Notes: a model not told the origin generated them from the sequence alone. Positions 43,371 through 55,174 are shown, numbered from the stretch's first letter. The stretch: 64,000 bases of DNA from Zygaena filipendulae (GCA_907165275.2 OU015664.1:9882001-9946000), one strand, 5' to 3'. Translations and numbers: made by a program.

Positions 43371-43753
43371 GTACTTTACATCTACTTGATCTCTGCACAT
43401 TAAGCTATAAGCTTATATCGTGGAAACCAAGCAAATGTGTAGATACATGCTACATAATGTTACTATACCCTATACTATACCCTACTCTGTACCCCTGAAA
43501 ACGTGTATGCAAAATTTCAATATATCGATTGCGCCGTGGAGGCGTGAAAGCGTAACAGACAGGCAGACAGACAGATATAGTTACTTTCGCATTTATAATA
43601 TTAGTCGGGATAGTATATTATATGGTAGAGTATAAAAACATGTCCAAACTTGAAAGTGGACCCCTGTGTTCATCAGCAAATTCCACCCCCCAATGGGAAT
43701 CGAACCCGAAACCTCTTGATTAGCGGGTAGGCATAACGCCAATCCGGTCGTCA
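43371..43753 (-). mobile_element. tRNA-derived SINE, copy 2, split by a Helitron fragment
   Basis: The body (GATATAAGCTTATAGC in minus) lies at 43371-43470 and the head with TTCGATTCCCATTG at 43620-43753. A reverse Helitron-like 5' half (43486-43613, ending ATTTATAATATTAGTCGGGA) lies between them. Confidence 0.7.
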
Positions 43754-43766
43754 ATTCCCAATGGCC

Positions 43767-44094
43767 AATGGGCATGTTGAATAATTTTTTTTTGAATCCG
43801 TCTTGTAGGTTGATAAAAATATTGGACACGTATTTTTTATTTTTTTACGTAATCAAAAAATAACGGCGATACATTGAGTTGAAATTTCACGTGACGTTAC
43901 TATCCGGACAGTTTGTATGGCGGTTTTAGCGGTTAGTGACGTCACGACCTCCTCCCCCTAAACTTTAATGCGCTTTATCTCTGTATATTTTAATTTATTT
44001 GAAAAAGCAAAAAATACGTGTCTATTGTTTTTTTATTTTCTAACTGACGGACTAATTAGAATTTTGATTTTCAAAAGTAGTCAACATCTCTATT
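43767..44094 (+). mobile_element. MITE of the TGACGTCA-carrying family, copy F
   Basis: AATGGGCATGTTGAATAATT to GTAGTCAACATCTCTATT. The first octamer is mutated to TGACGTTA; the second is perfect. It lies immediately beside SINE copy 2. Confidence 0.8.
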
Positions 44095-44430
44095 GGTCAA
44101 CCTCGACGTGTGATCGCGAGAAACTTTAACTGGTATCAGTGTAGACGGCTCTCTAGGTGCCGATGAGCAGCCGACTGTATTGTGGGTGTGTCCACAAACC
44201 GTGACGATTCAATAAACTCAATCGTGACAGTGAGTTTGTCACTTGATACAAAAATAAATGGCGATGTATAAGTATTATATGTACTAGTTGCTGTCTACTG
44301 CGCTGACGTGTTATCCGGAAGTGCGCAGGCGCCACAAAAATAGACGGTTTATCCACTCTTCTCGATGACCGATTAAGATGAAACAAAGGTCGCTTCGGTC
44401 GCCATCGAAACCACATTTTACGCAAACCTG

Positions 44431-44666
44431 GGCCGTTATTCACTATGACCAACAACATTCCTTGCCCATAACGTGCGTCCCAAAAATGCAATCCCAAACG
44501 CTCTACATGCAAAAATATAAGAAATTTATATTCTTTGTGACAAAAGACAAAAGAAATGTTTGTAAATGTATTTTTTAAAGTGAAACTTCTTTAAACGCGA
44601 AGGAAAAGCAATTTAAATGGCGCCTTATCTTAACGCGACGCGTTATGTTCATAGTGAATAAGGGCC
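44431..44666. mobile_element. MITE with GGCCCTTATTCAC-type termini, copy 2
   Basis: GGCCGTTATTCACTATGACC at the left and ATAGTGAATAAGGGCC at the right; flanks CTG and TTG, a 3-bp duplication with one change. Shares TTGCCCATAACGTGCGTCC with the 9559 copy but is about 120 bp shorter. Confidence 0.75.
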
Positions 44667-45079
44667 TTGGTTTAGTTTCGAAGGCGAATTTTTTATTAGA
44701 CTTGCGCGAAACTGGTTTCGATAGAAGAATATATTATTATAATTATTTATTTTCGTAACTCACTTTAATGTAACGAGTATTAGTAACGGTGAGCGATTAT
44801 TTTTACGAAGATCAGTTTTAACTTGCAAGCACAGAAAAAGGAGATACTGTTACGCTTTTGATCTCGTGGTACTGCCGATCGAGGAACCTAACTCAGTCAA
44901 AGCAAATCCTTACATAAATAAATAAATAAATACCAACTGTTATAATTCGTGGTCTTCCTTTTATTTTTGACACCAAGTTATTTAGCAAAAAATAATCCTT
45001 ATGATGAATTCCTTATCGGTTCGATTCCCGGTTCAACCATGTAATTATTGAAATATCTATGAATAATAACAATAATAAT
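44667..45079. other. Unassigned intergenic stretch
   Basis: No recognised repeat or frame, apart from a short AAAT run near 44919. Confidence 0.4.
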
Positions 45080-45262
45080 AATCCACTTCACAACACACAG
45101 ATCTACTTGATCCCACACTAAACTAGCTATAAGCTTGTGTCGTGGAAACCAAGCAAACGTGGTATATACCTACTATACATATATATTATACTATAGATAT
45201 ACATACACACCCAGACTGGAAAATGGACCCTGTGTTCATCACACAAAGTCCACCCCCACCGG
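45080..45262 (-). mobile_element. tRNA-derived SINE, copy 3, head truncated
   Basis: Tail and body are good (CCACTTCACAACACACAG, GTGTCGTGGAAACCAAGC). The copy stops at CCCCCACCGG, just before box B. An ATA/ATT triplet run precedes it. Confidence 0.75.
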
Positions 45263-45354
45263 TTCAGTTCAAATTGTTTTTTAAATTCAAATAATGTCTT
45301 CTTTCAGTAAAATGTTCCACCTACAATATTCAAGGTACTTTCCCTCCATGTGGC

Positions 45355-45480
45355 ACATCCGCGGGACATCCTGTATATTCGTTGTCAGGGGAACAGCGAA
45401 GGTCGTAGGGTACTTTTTCTGCCGAAATTCCCGACGGGAACTCCGAAATTAACGCGAGCAAAACCGCGGGGAACAGCTGG
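45355..45480 (+). mobile_element. Helitron-like 3' half
   Basis: TATATTCGTTGTCAGGGGAA, GGTACTTTTTCTGCCGAAAT, ACGCGAGCAAAACCGCGGGG, ACAGCTGG. Confidence 0.65.
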
Positions 45481-46074
45481 TAGATTATAAATAACAATGT
45501 GGAATCGCCCGTGTTATTTTCTAGTACGGCTTGTTTATTGTGTTGTGTGACGCCACATTAATAGACACATTTGTTTTGTGTACCCACAGTTATTGTCGCG
45601 GGCAAATCGTCACAACACGGCGACACGAGTATGCGTGATGTTTTTATTACCAATTGACTAAATTAGCCGGGCTCGAATGTAGTTGCGGGCCCCGCCCGCT
45701 GTTACTGCACGTACAATGTACACAATATATGGCCGCAGATAAGCAATAACATGTTAACCCACAAAATTAAGTTATTGATTCAGAGCGATTTATTGAGAGT
45801 TAGGAAAGGTTTTTTAATTATGTGTTTACCTTATTACATTGCTTAAATATGTAACTAAATATTGAACATAAAAAATGTTGACACAAAATGGCGCTCCTAC
45901 TTTTAAAACACGATTTACTCAAAATTTCTCCAGTGTGGGTTAACACACTATTGCTTATCTATGTTCATATTATGTACACTGATGTAATACCTACTATTTA
46001 TTTACTTATTTATTCGTATTCATAACTTTAAAGTACAGTTTTGACTAAAACGTTATAAAGTAGGTAATACGTTA

Positions 46075-46260
46075 AACTAATATTATAAATGCGAAAGTAT
46101 AGGTAGCTCTGTCTGTCTGTCTGTATGTTATGCTTTCACGCGTTAACGGCTCAACCGATCATTATTGAATTTTGTATACACGTTCTTAGGGATACAGAGA
46201 AGGAAATAGCGTACTTTTAATCCCGGAATTTCCGCGGGTGAAACCACGGGGCACAGTTAG
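46075..46260 (+). mobile_element. Helitron-like element, nearly full length
   Basis: CTAATATTATAAATGCGAAAG start with TCTGTCTGTCTG, ending TTCCGCGGGTGAAACCACGG, GGCACAGTTAG. Confidence 0.75.
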
Positions 46261-46343
46261 TATTATGTTTTTTGTGGAGGCGTAATTGGCGTTGTCATTC
46301 CGATTAAATCTTTGCCATTTAAATGGGAATGCGAGGTTGTTAA

Positions 46344-46587
46344 CTAGCTGTTCCTTTCGGTTTCACCCGAGTTAATTTCGGCGTTCCTGCGGGAATTCCA
46401 GGATACAGTATACCCGCGTTAATTTCGGAGTTGCCGCGAGAATTCTGAGATTAAAAGTACGGTCTTATGTCCTTTTCTGTACCCCTGAAAACGTGTATGC
46501 AAAATTTCATGGTGATCAGTTGAGCCGTTAAGGCATGAAAGCGTACCTAACAAACAAACCAACTGACATTCGCAGTTATAATGAAAA
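46344..46587 (-). mobile_element. Helitron-like element with duplicated 3' end
   Basis: CTAGCTGTTCCTTTCGG, CACCCGAGTTAATTTCGGCG, then a repeated CCCGCGTTAATTTCGGAG, continuing to ACATTCGCAGTTATAATG. It lies 85 bp from an oppositely oriented copy. Confidence 0.7.
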
Positions 46588-46929
46588 AGTAAGAACAGAC
46601 TTGTGGGCGTCCAAGCTAAAGGTACCAGTTCTCAGCATTTAGTTTCCGAGATATACGAGGTTTTGTTAAGTTGGGTGAAAAAAAAAATTTAATCTACAAT
46701 GATATTATATAAAAATCTATGTAACAAGTAAAAATGTGTTTTTTTGCAGTAGAACTTTAAAAATGCTTTTTTTAAACTAAGCTTTTTCAGAATTTCAACT
46801 TCAAATGTGTGATAAAAAAACCTGTGCTAGTTTTTGAATGTTTTTTCAATCCTTACTATCAGTTGACTATTCTAGATACCTACCGAATCTTGTCTTAACT
46901 CAATAGGTAGGTCTACTACTGGTACCTAC

Positions 46930-47128
46930 CCTTTTACGTGGACGCTCACATTTGTTTGTTTATCACGCTATCACGTTTTAATCACATTCAATCGACCGTC
47001 AGGAAATTTTGTATACCTATACATTGTAAGAAAATAAAACAGGGTAAGTACGTACCTACCTACTTTTATCCCAGAATTCCCGCGGGATCTCCGAAATTAA
47101 CGCGGGTGAAACCGCAGGGAACAGGTAG
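46930..47128 (+). mobile_element. Helitron-like element, drifted ends
   Basis: TTTGTTTGTTTATCACGCTATCACG, TATACATTGTAAG, TCCCAGAATTCCCGCGGG, AACGCGGGTGAAACCGCAGG, ACAGGTAG. Confidence 0.65.
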
Positions 47129-48250
47129 TAATAAAATACATCAAACTAGTTATTATTCAATGGATAAGTAACATCATTATAATTTATAAAATGCTAATAT
47201 TATAAGTCAATAAATATAATAATTGAAGAAGTCACGAATTCAATCACATAGTGTACCTATGTCGGAAAGGTACATACATTATACATACCTATATACCTAC
47301 ATATTATGATAGGACACGGTAAAAATGCCTGGGCAGTTTAAATAATGCCCGATATGAGAAGGCAATGTGATAACAACTATTGAAATAATCAAATCGCCCG
47401 GGAATTTTTTATAATGTTAATCACATATGTGGCACAGTAATTTAAATAAGGTTTAATAAGTGCTATTATTATTTCAAATAAATGTTTAAAAACAAATAAA
47501 ATCCTCCCTTTCATAGTTAGGTTAGGTTTGTGCTGGTATCCAAGTCGAGCGAGCTGAGCGAACGTAACGAGCGTACCGCGGCAGCGAACGGCGATGTGCC
47601 AGAGAAACAGAGAAAAAAAAAAAGAGAGAAAAAAGAGAAAATTATGGCAATTCACAACTATGATGATGATTAACCATTTGTATATGAATGTAAAATACAC
47701 AGGGTGTATGCCCTAAAACTCTGTGGCAATATTCATAATGTCTATTCTATAGGCAATGTGATAAATAAAGAAGTTCAAATTGTAATTATTTACTTCGCCT
47801 TAGTATTACTCGGTCCATAACATATACACCAGATGGCAGATACGATATACACCTAGTCTATTTAATTGCCTTTCATAACGAATTCACAAAAAAAAAAATG
47901 CAAATTCACACCTCTGCCAAAATTTAGGGCAACGTTTGTTATCACTTAGCCGAGGAGGCTTTAAAGTGCCCGAATGGTCTGTGAGAACGCGCCCACGTTG
48001 CAGTGTAACATCTCAAAAAGCACTCAAGTCGGTTAAATCTCTTGGTTGCTGTTTTAAAAATAATATAAAACCCCACGGTCTCACGCTGCCCGCATCTTGC
48101 CGGGCTCATTCAATATTTATGTGTAAGGAACACCAAATGTCGATTAGGTACAGAGGATCCCACGTGGATTAATGTTGAAATGGAAATGGCTCGCCTCCGA
48201 TCCGAAGTCATTCGTTTGTGATTATGTTAAAATAGTATATTTCATTACAA
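47129..48250. other. Intergenic stretch, no supported gene
   Basis: A purine run near 47607-47640 and several open frames of 78-103 codons without recognisable features. Confidence 0.4.
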
Positions 48251-48360
48251 GTGCGGAAAGGCTGTCATTGCGAAGAGTTCCGACAAATGTCGACCCTAGC
48301 CGAGGCGCAGCCAGAGGTGAGAGTTGACAGTCGGAACTCTTTGCAATGACGGTTCCGCAC
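48251..48360. repeat. Inverted repeat, 34/31-bp imperfect arms
   Basis: GTGCGGAAAGGCTGTCATTG and CGAAGAGTTCCGAC at the left pair with GTCGGAACTCTTTGCAATGA and CGGTTCCGCAC at the right. The loop contains CCGAGGCGCAGCCAGAGG. Probably a MITE core. Confidence 0.75.
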
Positions 48361-48385
48361 GTGTACTGAACAACTATTTTTAATA

Positions 48386-48657
48386 CAGTTGCGAAAAAAA
48401 TGAAGAAATTTAGTAAAATAATAAAAACACAAACTCAACTAAGTTCCAACTGTGATCAAGAGATGGCGCTAGTCGTATTAGTAATACGAAACCTACGTTG
48501 CGCAATACAAAAAGTGTGTCAAAGTCGTTTCGCCATTTTTGACAGTTGGGAAAGAGAACGCACGAGTTCGGAAAAGGTAAAGAAAAAGCTCGAGTATGTA
48601 ATAGCCCACTTCCCGAACGCTATACGTCCCTGCAATATGCCACTTTTTGAGCAACTG
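48386..48657. mobile_element. MITE with CAGTTGC termini and TA target site
   Basis: CAGTTGCGAAAAA at the left and TTTTTGAGCAACTG at the right form inverted ends flanked by TA (also readable as TTAA on the outside). TA plus a CAGT start fits Tc1/mariner. The 87-codon frame across it begins and ends within the repeat ends, so I do not call it a gene. Confidence 0.65.
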
Positions 48658-49233
48658 TATTAAAAAAAAACTTAAGGCAGTATCTCATATCAGCAAAAAA
48701 GCGCCATCTTGAATTTCGTGCGACGTCATGTACATCGTACGTCATGTTTAAAGGAACGTCAAGACGCTTTCAACGATGTTTTATTTAGTAAGTTACGTCA
48801 CTTGCATTAATTATATTTATGTACATACAAATATGACCCGCTAATATCATAATCCTTACATGGCTTTGCCGTAGTTAGTAAAAAAAAAACAGGTCATAGA
48901 CCATCGTCGGTTATAGATTTAGTAAGTATGACATATTGTATAGATGTAAGATTAATCGAATAATAGTGAATGACCTTAAGTATATCTTTATTAGTTTAGC
49001 TAATTTAGCAGTTATAATAAAATTTATTATAATTATTCCCCAATACAACAGGAATAAGCTTAGTATATTTAAAAAATGATCAAAGAGACTTTAGTCATTG
49101 CGTGTGATTTTATTTTTATGAAACAATTATTTAGTACTAGGTGTAGTAAAAGTTCCCGCGAAAAAAGTGCGCTTCTTCTTCTTCGATTGTGGCAATCTAT
49201 CGCGATTTATCGCATTTAATTCTGCCAATGTGG

Positions 49234-49357
49234 GCTATGTCCTTTTCTGTATCCCTGACAGCATGTACGCCAATTTCACGATGGTCGTTTGAATATAAAT
49301 ACGCCGTGAAAGCGTAACAAAAACAAATTCACCTTCCCATTCATAATATTAAAGATT
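49234..49357 (-). mobile_element. Helitron-like 5' half
   Basis: TATGTCCTTTTCTGTATCCC, ACGCCGTGAAAGCGTAAC, CATTCATAATATTAAAGA. Confidence 0.65.
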
Positions 49358-49454
49358 ACCTAGTAAATAGGAAAGTAAGGATTAAATATTTTACTTTTTT
49401 ATTGAGACGTCGTCTCCACTAACTTTATATGCGTAGAACACCATTTCACGTCAG

Positions 49455-49616
49455 ATGTGTGGAGCTAAAAAAATAATAAATACGCTGAATGTGGCTCACA
49501 AGAAATTCCTGCAAAATTATTTAGTACTTGATCCGGAAGATATTGAATATATAATTCCTACTTTAAGTTTGATGGAAGATGGAGATACTTTTCTCTGGAT
49601 TCTACGAAAAATTTAA
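49455..49616 (+). CDS. Uncharacterised 53-codon open frame
   Basis: Starts MCGAKKIINTLNVAHKK and ends DGDTFLWILRKI. The composition is protein-like, with a leucine/acidic middle (VLDPEDIEYIIPTLSLMED), but I recognise no family, and no splice site or relative is visible. It may be a relic of a larger gene or chance. Confidence 0.15.
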   Translation: MCGAKKIINTLNVAHKKFLQNYLVLDPEDIEYIIPTLSLMEDGDTFLWILRKI

Positions 49617-49936
49617 TTAATCTAATAAGCAGGTACACATAAAATTATATATGAAAATGTATTGTTTGTTTGCAATCACTAGATGAAACTGGGTCTGCAA
49701 AATTTTCAAGGACTTCCTTTAAAAATTAAGGTCAGGTAATATAGATATATTTCCAAAGAAGGGCCATTTGGAATTTCAAATAGTTGATACCTAATTAATA
49801 TGGAGAAGAAATTTTGAACGAAATCAGTTTCACGTCGGAGATTCAACTTTTATCTAAGGAAGTAAAGGTGAAACAATCATGGAGAGAACAACTCAAACAA
49901 AAGTCACGAACAAAAAACTTGATTAAAACATAACGG

Positions 49937-50000
49937 CTGCACTCAGAGTCGTTTTAATGATTACTTAATTTTAGTTGAAAAAATAAAACTAAAATACATG
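49937..50000 (+). mobile_element. Half-copy of the 237-bp foldback MITE
   Basis: CGGCTGCACTCAGAGTCG, then TTTAATGATTACTTAATT, with no matching right half. Confidence 0.6.
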
Positions 50001-50010
50001 TAAGTTATAC

Positions 50011-50170
50011 TAGCTGTTCCCCACGGTTACACCCGCATTAATGCATTAATATCAGAGTTCCCTTCGGAATGCCAGGATAAAAAGTTCCTCATGTCCTTGT
50101 CTGTAAATCTGTATGCAAAATTTCATGACGATCGGTTTGCTAGTCGAGGTGCTCATGTTCACATTTATAC
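50011..50170 (-). mobile_element. Helitron-like element, 5' end lost
   Basis: CTAGCTGTTCCCCACGG, TTACACCCGCATTAATG, GGATAAAAAGTTCCTCATG, TTTCATGACGATCGG. Confidence 0.65.
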
Positions 50171-50363
50171 CCATTAGTTAGGATTAATTGTTAGATAGGC
50201 AACCAATCGGGCTTAAAATCAATGGTTGGGTATTATGTAAATCCTGATTAACACCCACAAACGCCCATACACATCCAGAAAACTGGGTGTTTAACCCAAG
50301 CACCGGATTTAAACCCGGTTGATTGCCTATCTATAGTTAGGATATAAAATATTCATTTTCAAA

Positions 50364-50589
50364 TCCTACTAATATTATAAACGCGAAAGTTTGTTGTATG
50401 AATGTATGGATAGATGGATGGATGGATGGATGTTTGTTACTCTTTCACGCAAAAACTACTGGATGGATTTAAATGAAACTTTACAATAATATAGCTTATA
50501 CATCAGATTAACACATAGGGTACTTTTTATCCCGGAATTCCCGCGGGAACTCTGAATTTAACTCGGGTGAAAACGCGGGGCACAACTAG
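50364..50589 (+). mobile_element. Helitron-like element, complete, with GGAT repeats
   Basis: TCCTACTAATATTATAAACG start, a GGATGGATGGATG run, a TACTTTTTATCCCGGAATTC body and the AACTAG end. Flanked by A and T as expected for Helitron insertion. Confidence 0.8.
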
Positions 50590-50664
50590 TTATTTTATAA
50601 TAGTTGAAACAAATAAGGTATAAGAAATAAATATCCTGATGATCCTCTATGACTAGATGTCATA

Positions 50665-50858
50665 GAAGTTCCCCGCGGTTTCACCCGCGTTAATTTCGGA
50701 GTTCCGGCGGGAATTCCGGGACAAAAAGTACCCTAACTAAGTAGGTACTCATGGCAATTTGTAAGCAAAATTTCATGATGATCGGTTGAGCCGTTAAGGC
50801 GTGAAAGCGGAACAAACAAACCAACAAACTCAGTTTCGCATTTATAATAGTAGATAAG
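50665..50858 (-). mobile_element. Helitron-like element, nearly complete
   Basis: CCCCGCGGTTTCACCCGCG to TTTCGCATTTATAATAGTAG; the CTAG terminus is lost. It faces the copy at 50364. Confidence 0.75.
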
Positions 50859-51429
50859 GATTGGTAGACCGACGACCAATTCCGATTTAAGCTTCTACGA
50901 AGGATTATCACGAAGATTGATTCTGATGCACCCTCATCTGGTTTTCATGATTAAAAAGTAATATCTAAAACACTCAAAGTGTGATTTGGTTGAATAAAGA
51001 CGGAGGCAGCAGGTGGCTCGAGTGTCTTGCTTAATTAACCGTAAGTAATGTGCCAAAGTTATTACAGTAGCCAGGACCTGACAATGTTTGGCGGTTATTT
51101 GAGCTTTTAATTAAATCAAATTAAAGATATTTTAAGGTAATTTTTAGACCGTACTTATAACATGTCACAAGAAATAAATAAACCCACATTCGCATTCGGT
51201 TACGACTCTAGTTTTTAAAGAAAGTAGTTCAGTTAAATTAAGAAAGCCAATGTATCGAAAACCCTATAGGTATAATATACTTGTACGGTATCTGCACTAC
51301 ACTGTTCCCGCAAAACAGGATATTTAACACAGACCTGAAGACAACAGAAAAAGCAAACTGTGAATTGTAACAAAGCGTAGTACTTTAAGACAACCAATGT
51401 TTACAATTCATTTACTCTGTAATTAATAC

Positions 51430-51738
51430 AATGGGCTAGTTGACTAATTTTAATAGTCCGTCTTGTAGATTAATAAAAAAATATTGGACACGTATTTTTT
51501 GTTTACGTAATAAAAACATAACTGCGATATATTAAGATGAAATTTCGCGTGACTTTACTAACTGGTTTGTATGGGGACTTGGTGTTAATAACGCCACGAG
51601 CCCCCACCCTAAACTTTTAAGCGCTTTATCTCTGTGTATTTTCATTAATTTGAAAAAGCAAAAAATACGTGTCTATTGTTTTCTTTAATTGACGGTCTGA
51701 TTAGAATTTTGATTTTCAAAAGTCGTCAACATCAACAC
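51430..51738 (+). mobile_element. MITE of the TGACGTCA-carrying family, diverged copy G
   Basis: AATGGGCTAGTTGACTAATT start and AAAGTCGTCAACATC end. Both octamers are destroyed (TGACTTTA; AACGCCACG). Confidence 0.7.
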
Positions 51739-52609
51739 ATGGGAAGGTTTTAGTACCTATATTAAATTTTGATCATTAAAAAAGTTTAATCCCAGAGTTG
51801 TCCCTTACAAAATTAGTTATTAGGATCTGACGAAAGAGTATAGCAGGGTAAGCATGGGTCAGATGCTCCTCGGGAAAGTTGGGATGATAGTTTTACTGTG
51901 AAATCAAAATATTTCCCTAAGGTATGTGACCTCTGCACGCGCTAGTTTTTCAAATAAAAAAAAAATTTCAAATTTTGAAAAAAAAAAAAAAAATTCTCTT
52001 ACAACATGATTTTTTCGTGATCTTTTTTGCAAACGCTAGATACACTAAATACTTTCTACTTCACTAGATACTTTCAAGTTGACCGGTAGAGAGTAGCTAA
52101 AGCGTAAAAATGGAACAAACATACATACAGTCAGAGTTACTTTCGCATTTTGTAATATTTATAGTATCAATAGTATAGATTAGCTAAGCAACAGTAGAGA
52201 GTAGAAAGATATTTTACGTAATTTAATCGCGTATGCGATAAAGCCCTCTTAATAAAGAGAAAAAAAAATTTGATTTTTACAAACATATTGTTTCTGTTAT
52301 ATTGAGGTCTGTGATTTTTATTTACTCGTACCTTACCTTAAATTGTAATCGAAACAGCGACGTAGGAAAATGTTTTATACGACTCATATGAGTACGCAAG
52401 CAAGCGTCGGAACACGCAGGTACGTACTTCAGTTTCTTTTATCTGATAAAAATGTAACGAATATTTTTCGTTACAGGTGTATTTTTATAAGAAAACCTGT
52501 ATCAATCCTGTCATTGAGAAATAGAGAATTCCTTTTCTCATTTCGTTCTTGTCAAATATATTTTTGTGTATTGTAAGATTCCTTCATATATGTACCTTTT
52601 TTAACAATA
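51739..52609. other. Intergenic stretch, no supported gene
   Basis: Contains a Helitron 5' scrap at about 52085-52165 (AGTTACTTTCGCATTTTGTAAT). Nothing else assigned. Confidence 0.4.
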
Positions 52610-52850
52610 ATATTAAAAAATGCGTGAGTTTCGTGGAACACTTGGTAAGAACGAAGTTTTTTCCATATTAAACTGAGTCCGTTATGTCCATTATGCGTAA
52701 AAAGAGGTAAAATATAAATAAAAGAACTCATTTTGGAAAAAAACAGCCGTTGCTTTGTTTTTCCGTAGAACAGCCGTATGACGCCGTGACGGAAAATGAA
52801 TTTTCACTCCCAACTGTACCTTGCGATAAAGAACTTCGTTCTAAAAACTG
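52610..52850 (-). repeat. Dispersed repeat, partner of 18700
   Basis: AATGCGTGAGTTTCGTGGAA, ACGCCGTGACGGAAAA and GATAAAGAACTTCGTTC match the 18700-18957 repeat in reverse. Confidence 0.5.
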
Positions 52851-52884
52851 AATTCACAAACAAAAGTGCTAATGATTATTATAA

Positions 52885-53071
52885 TCCTACTAATATTATA
52901 AATGTGAAAGTTTGGATGTTTGGATGTTTGTTACTCAATCACGCAAAAACGGCTGTACGGATTTGGATGAAATTTGGCATGCACGTTGTCAGGGGTACAG
53001 AGAAGGACATAGGGTACTTTTAATCCCGGAACTCCGAAATTACCGCGGGTGAAACCGCGGGGAACAGCTAG
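52885..53071 (+). mobile_element. Reference Helitron-like non-autonomous element, 187 bp
   Basis: This copy has all parts. The 5' end is TC (TCCTACTAATATTATAAATG), inserted after A. The body includes CGGATTTGGATGAAATTTGG, GCACGTTGTCAGGGGTACAG and TACTTTTAATCCCGG. The hairpin CCGCGGGTGAAACCGCGG is followed by 7 nt and the 3' end CTAG, with T next. TC start, GC-rich hairpin just before CTRR, A/T target and no target duplication or inverted ends are the hallmarks of Helitrons. There is no coding capacity. It lies within the range of short non-autonomous lepidopteran Helitrons. Confidence 0.85.
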
Positions 53072-53380
53072 TATTTATATAAGTATGTTATAACTTATAA
53101 GAAATTAACTGTGAAATTGTTAGGCCATGTCCCTTGGTAGGTATTAAATGGGATACATTTAACCTCCCTGGAGAAAGTTTCATTTTAGCGTAAACAAGTA
53201 AGTATCTACTTAAGTTCTTTCAGACTTATTCTATCCATTTTAATAGAAAGCTTTACTACCTCTTATGGGAATATGATAATATAATTACGTTTTCTTAGAC
53301 ATAGAATGATATCTTTAAGATTTTTTTGGCATCACACTATGACATAACATAATCTGAAGTAATTTAAGAATTAATAAAAA

Positions 53381-53581
53381 CTAGCTGTCGCCCGCTATTT
53401 CGCCCGCGGTAATTTCGGAGTTTCCGCAGGAATTCCGCGATATAATATATGCGTATGAACCTTCCTCTTGAATCACTCTATCTATTGGTGAAAACCACCT
53501 GAAAATCTGTTCCGTAGTTTTTAAGTTTATCGCGGACAGACAGACACACAGCGGAGTGCTTCGGTTTATTATATGTAAGGG
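53381..53581 (-). mobile_element. Helitron-like element, 'AACCTTCCTC' subfamily
   Basis: CTAGCTGTCGCCCGC, TTCGCCCGCGGTAATTTCGG, AACCTTCCTCTTGAATCACT, TTTAAGTTTATCGCGGACAG, TATATGTAAGGG. Confidence 0.75.
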
Positions 53582-53691
53582 TGTTCTTTAATAAAAACAC
53601 CAGACCAGCTCGTTACCATCATAGTTTTTTCATTCAAACTACATATACATACAAAGTTTAATTTGACTACCTTCTAAGGTTTTATTTAGGA

Positions 53692-54001
53692 CTAGCTGTT
53701 CCCCGCGGTTTCACCCGCGTTAGTTTCGGAGATCCCGCGGGTATTCCGAGATAAAAGTGCTTACTACCCTATATTTTTTCTGTACCTGTAGGTAGTATGC
53801 AAAATTTAATATAGTTTCTTCCATGTTGATTTCGGAGTTCCCGTGGGAATTCCAGGATAAAAAGTAGCCTATATCCTTTTCTGTAGGTACCCATTACAAA
53901 GCGTATGCAAAATTTCGTCGTGATCGGTTGAGCGGTTTAGCCGTGAAAGCGTAACAAACAAACAAACTCACTTTCGCATTTATAATATTAGTAGGTACGG
54001 A
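53692..54001 (-). mobile_element. Helitron-like element with duplicated 3' half
   Basis: CTAGCTGTTCCCCGCGG start; two GTTGATTTCGGAG / GTTAGTTTCGGAG modules in sequence; full 5' end AACAAACTCACTTTCGCATT, TATAATATTAGTAGG. Confidence 0.75.
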
Positions 54002-54618
54002 TTTTTATTCTTCTACGAGTAATAATTAAATTATGAAAATTTAAAATTCAAGAACATAGCAGTGCCTCTGTACCTACATATAGATTACATGAAAAAAAAA
54101 GCTTTTAGCGTCACTATCCAGAGAGAAAAAAGAGGAATCAGTTTGTATCAACGATTCCTCTTGAGTATGCTGGTAGTTCGCTCACCTGTAAATTTAATTC
54201 AAGAAGAAATAATGATTACCTCTAAGTAGTCTAGTATTATGAAATTTTAAAGGTTTCCCTCGTACTTTATACCGCTCACGTACGAAAGTTAATTCAGTGA
54301 TGGTCTCAGTGGACATATAAAAAACAACCACTCACTTCCCCAACTTATTTTTTTACTTAAAGCTACTTACTGACTTTGGCGCTTCGCGCAAATGTAAATG
54401 TGAGGAAATTATTTTCAATACACTTGCTTGCAAAAGCTCAGTTACGAAAGCATTCTCTGTTCCATAATGCTCAAAGACATTAGAAACGCCGTCGCACCGC
54501 CCCTCCTAATGTTATTCAAAAACCTATATTTGAATTGTATAATTTAGTTTTAATTAAATAAGCTGCCAGCAATCTGAAACCAAGAAGGTTGTCATTCGTA
54601 ACCAAAGATTTATTATCT

Positions 54619-54804
54619 TACTTGCTGTTCCCCGCGGTTTCACCCGCGGAAATTTTGGAGTTTCCGCGGGAATTCTGGGATAAAAAGTAGCCAATATCCT
54701 TCTCTATACCGCTGACAACGTGCATGCAACATTTCATGATGATCGCTTGAGTCGTTAAGGCGTAAAAGCGAAACATACTCACTTTCGCATTTATAATATT
54801 AGTA
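54619..54804 (-). mobile_element. Helitron-like element, nearly complete
   Basis: CTTGCTGTTCCCCGCGG, TTTCACCCGCGG, AATTCTGGGATAAAAAGTAG, ACTTTCGCATTTATAATATT, AGTAA. Confidence 0.8.
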
Positions 54805-54938
54805 AATGTTAGTCAAGCGAAAAATAGATAGAGTTTTTAAATTTTACATTCATTTGTATTTTGGGCGATAGTAAAAAAAACTATACTTTTCGATATGGAC
54901 ATTTTTTGTTTTAATTTATTGCTTAAAATCACCACATA

Positions 54939-55133
54939 GTATAAAACAAAGTCGCTTTCTCTGTCCCTATATCCCTATGTATGCTTAAATCTTTAAAACT
55001 ACACAACGGATTTTGATGCCGTTTTCAAAAATAGATAGAGTGATTCATGAGGAAGATTTTTAACTATATTTTATCCTAGAATTCCCGCGGGAACTCCGAA
55101 ATTACCGCGATTGAAACCGCGCGGGTCAGCTAG
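54939..55133 (+). mobile_element. Helitron-like element
   Basis: AGTATAAAACAAAGTCGC start, GTGATTCATGAGGAAG, TTACCGCGATTGAAACCGCG, GGGTCAGCTAG. Confidence 0.75.
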
Positions 55134-55174
55134 TCGAAGCGGTTTGAAATTTGGTCGCTGAGAAAATGTATTTT

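Noticed and set aside
48400..48663. Plus-strand 87-codon frame with charged composition
   Set aside because: It starts and ends in the inverted termini of the CAGTTGC MITE, and no relative or domain is visible.
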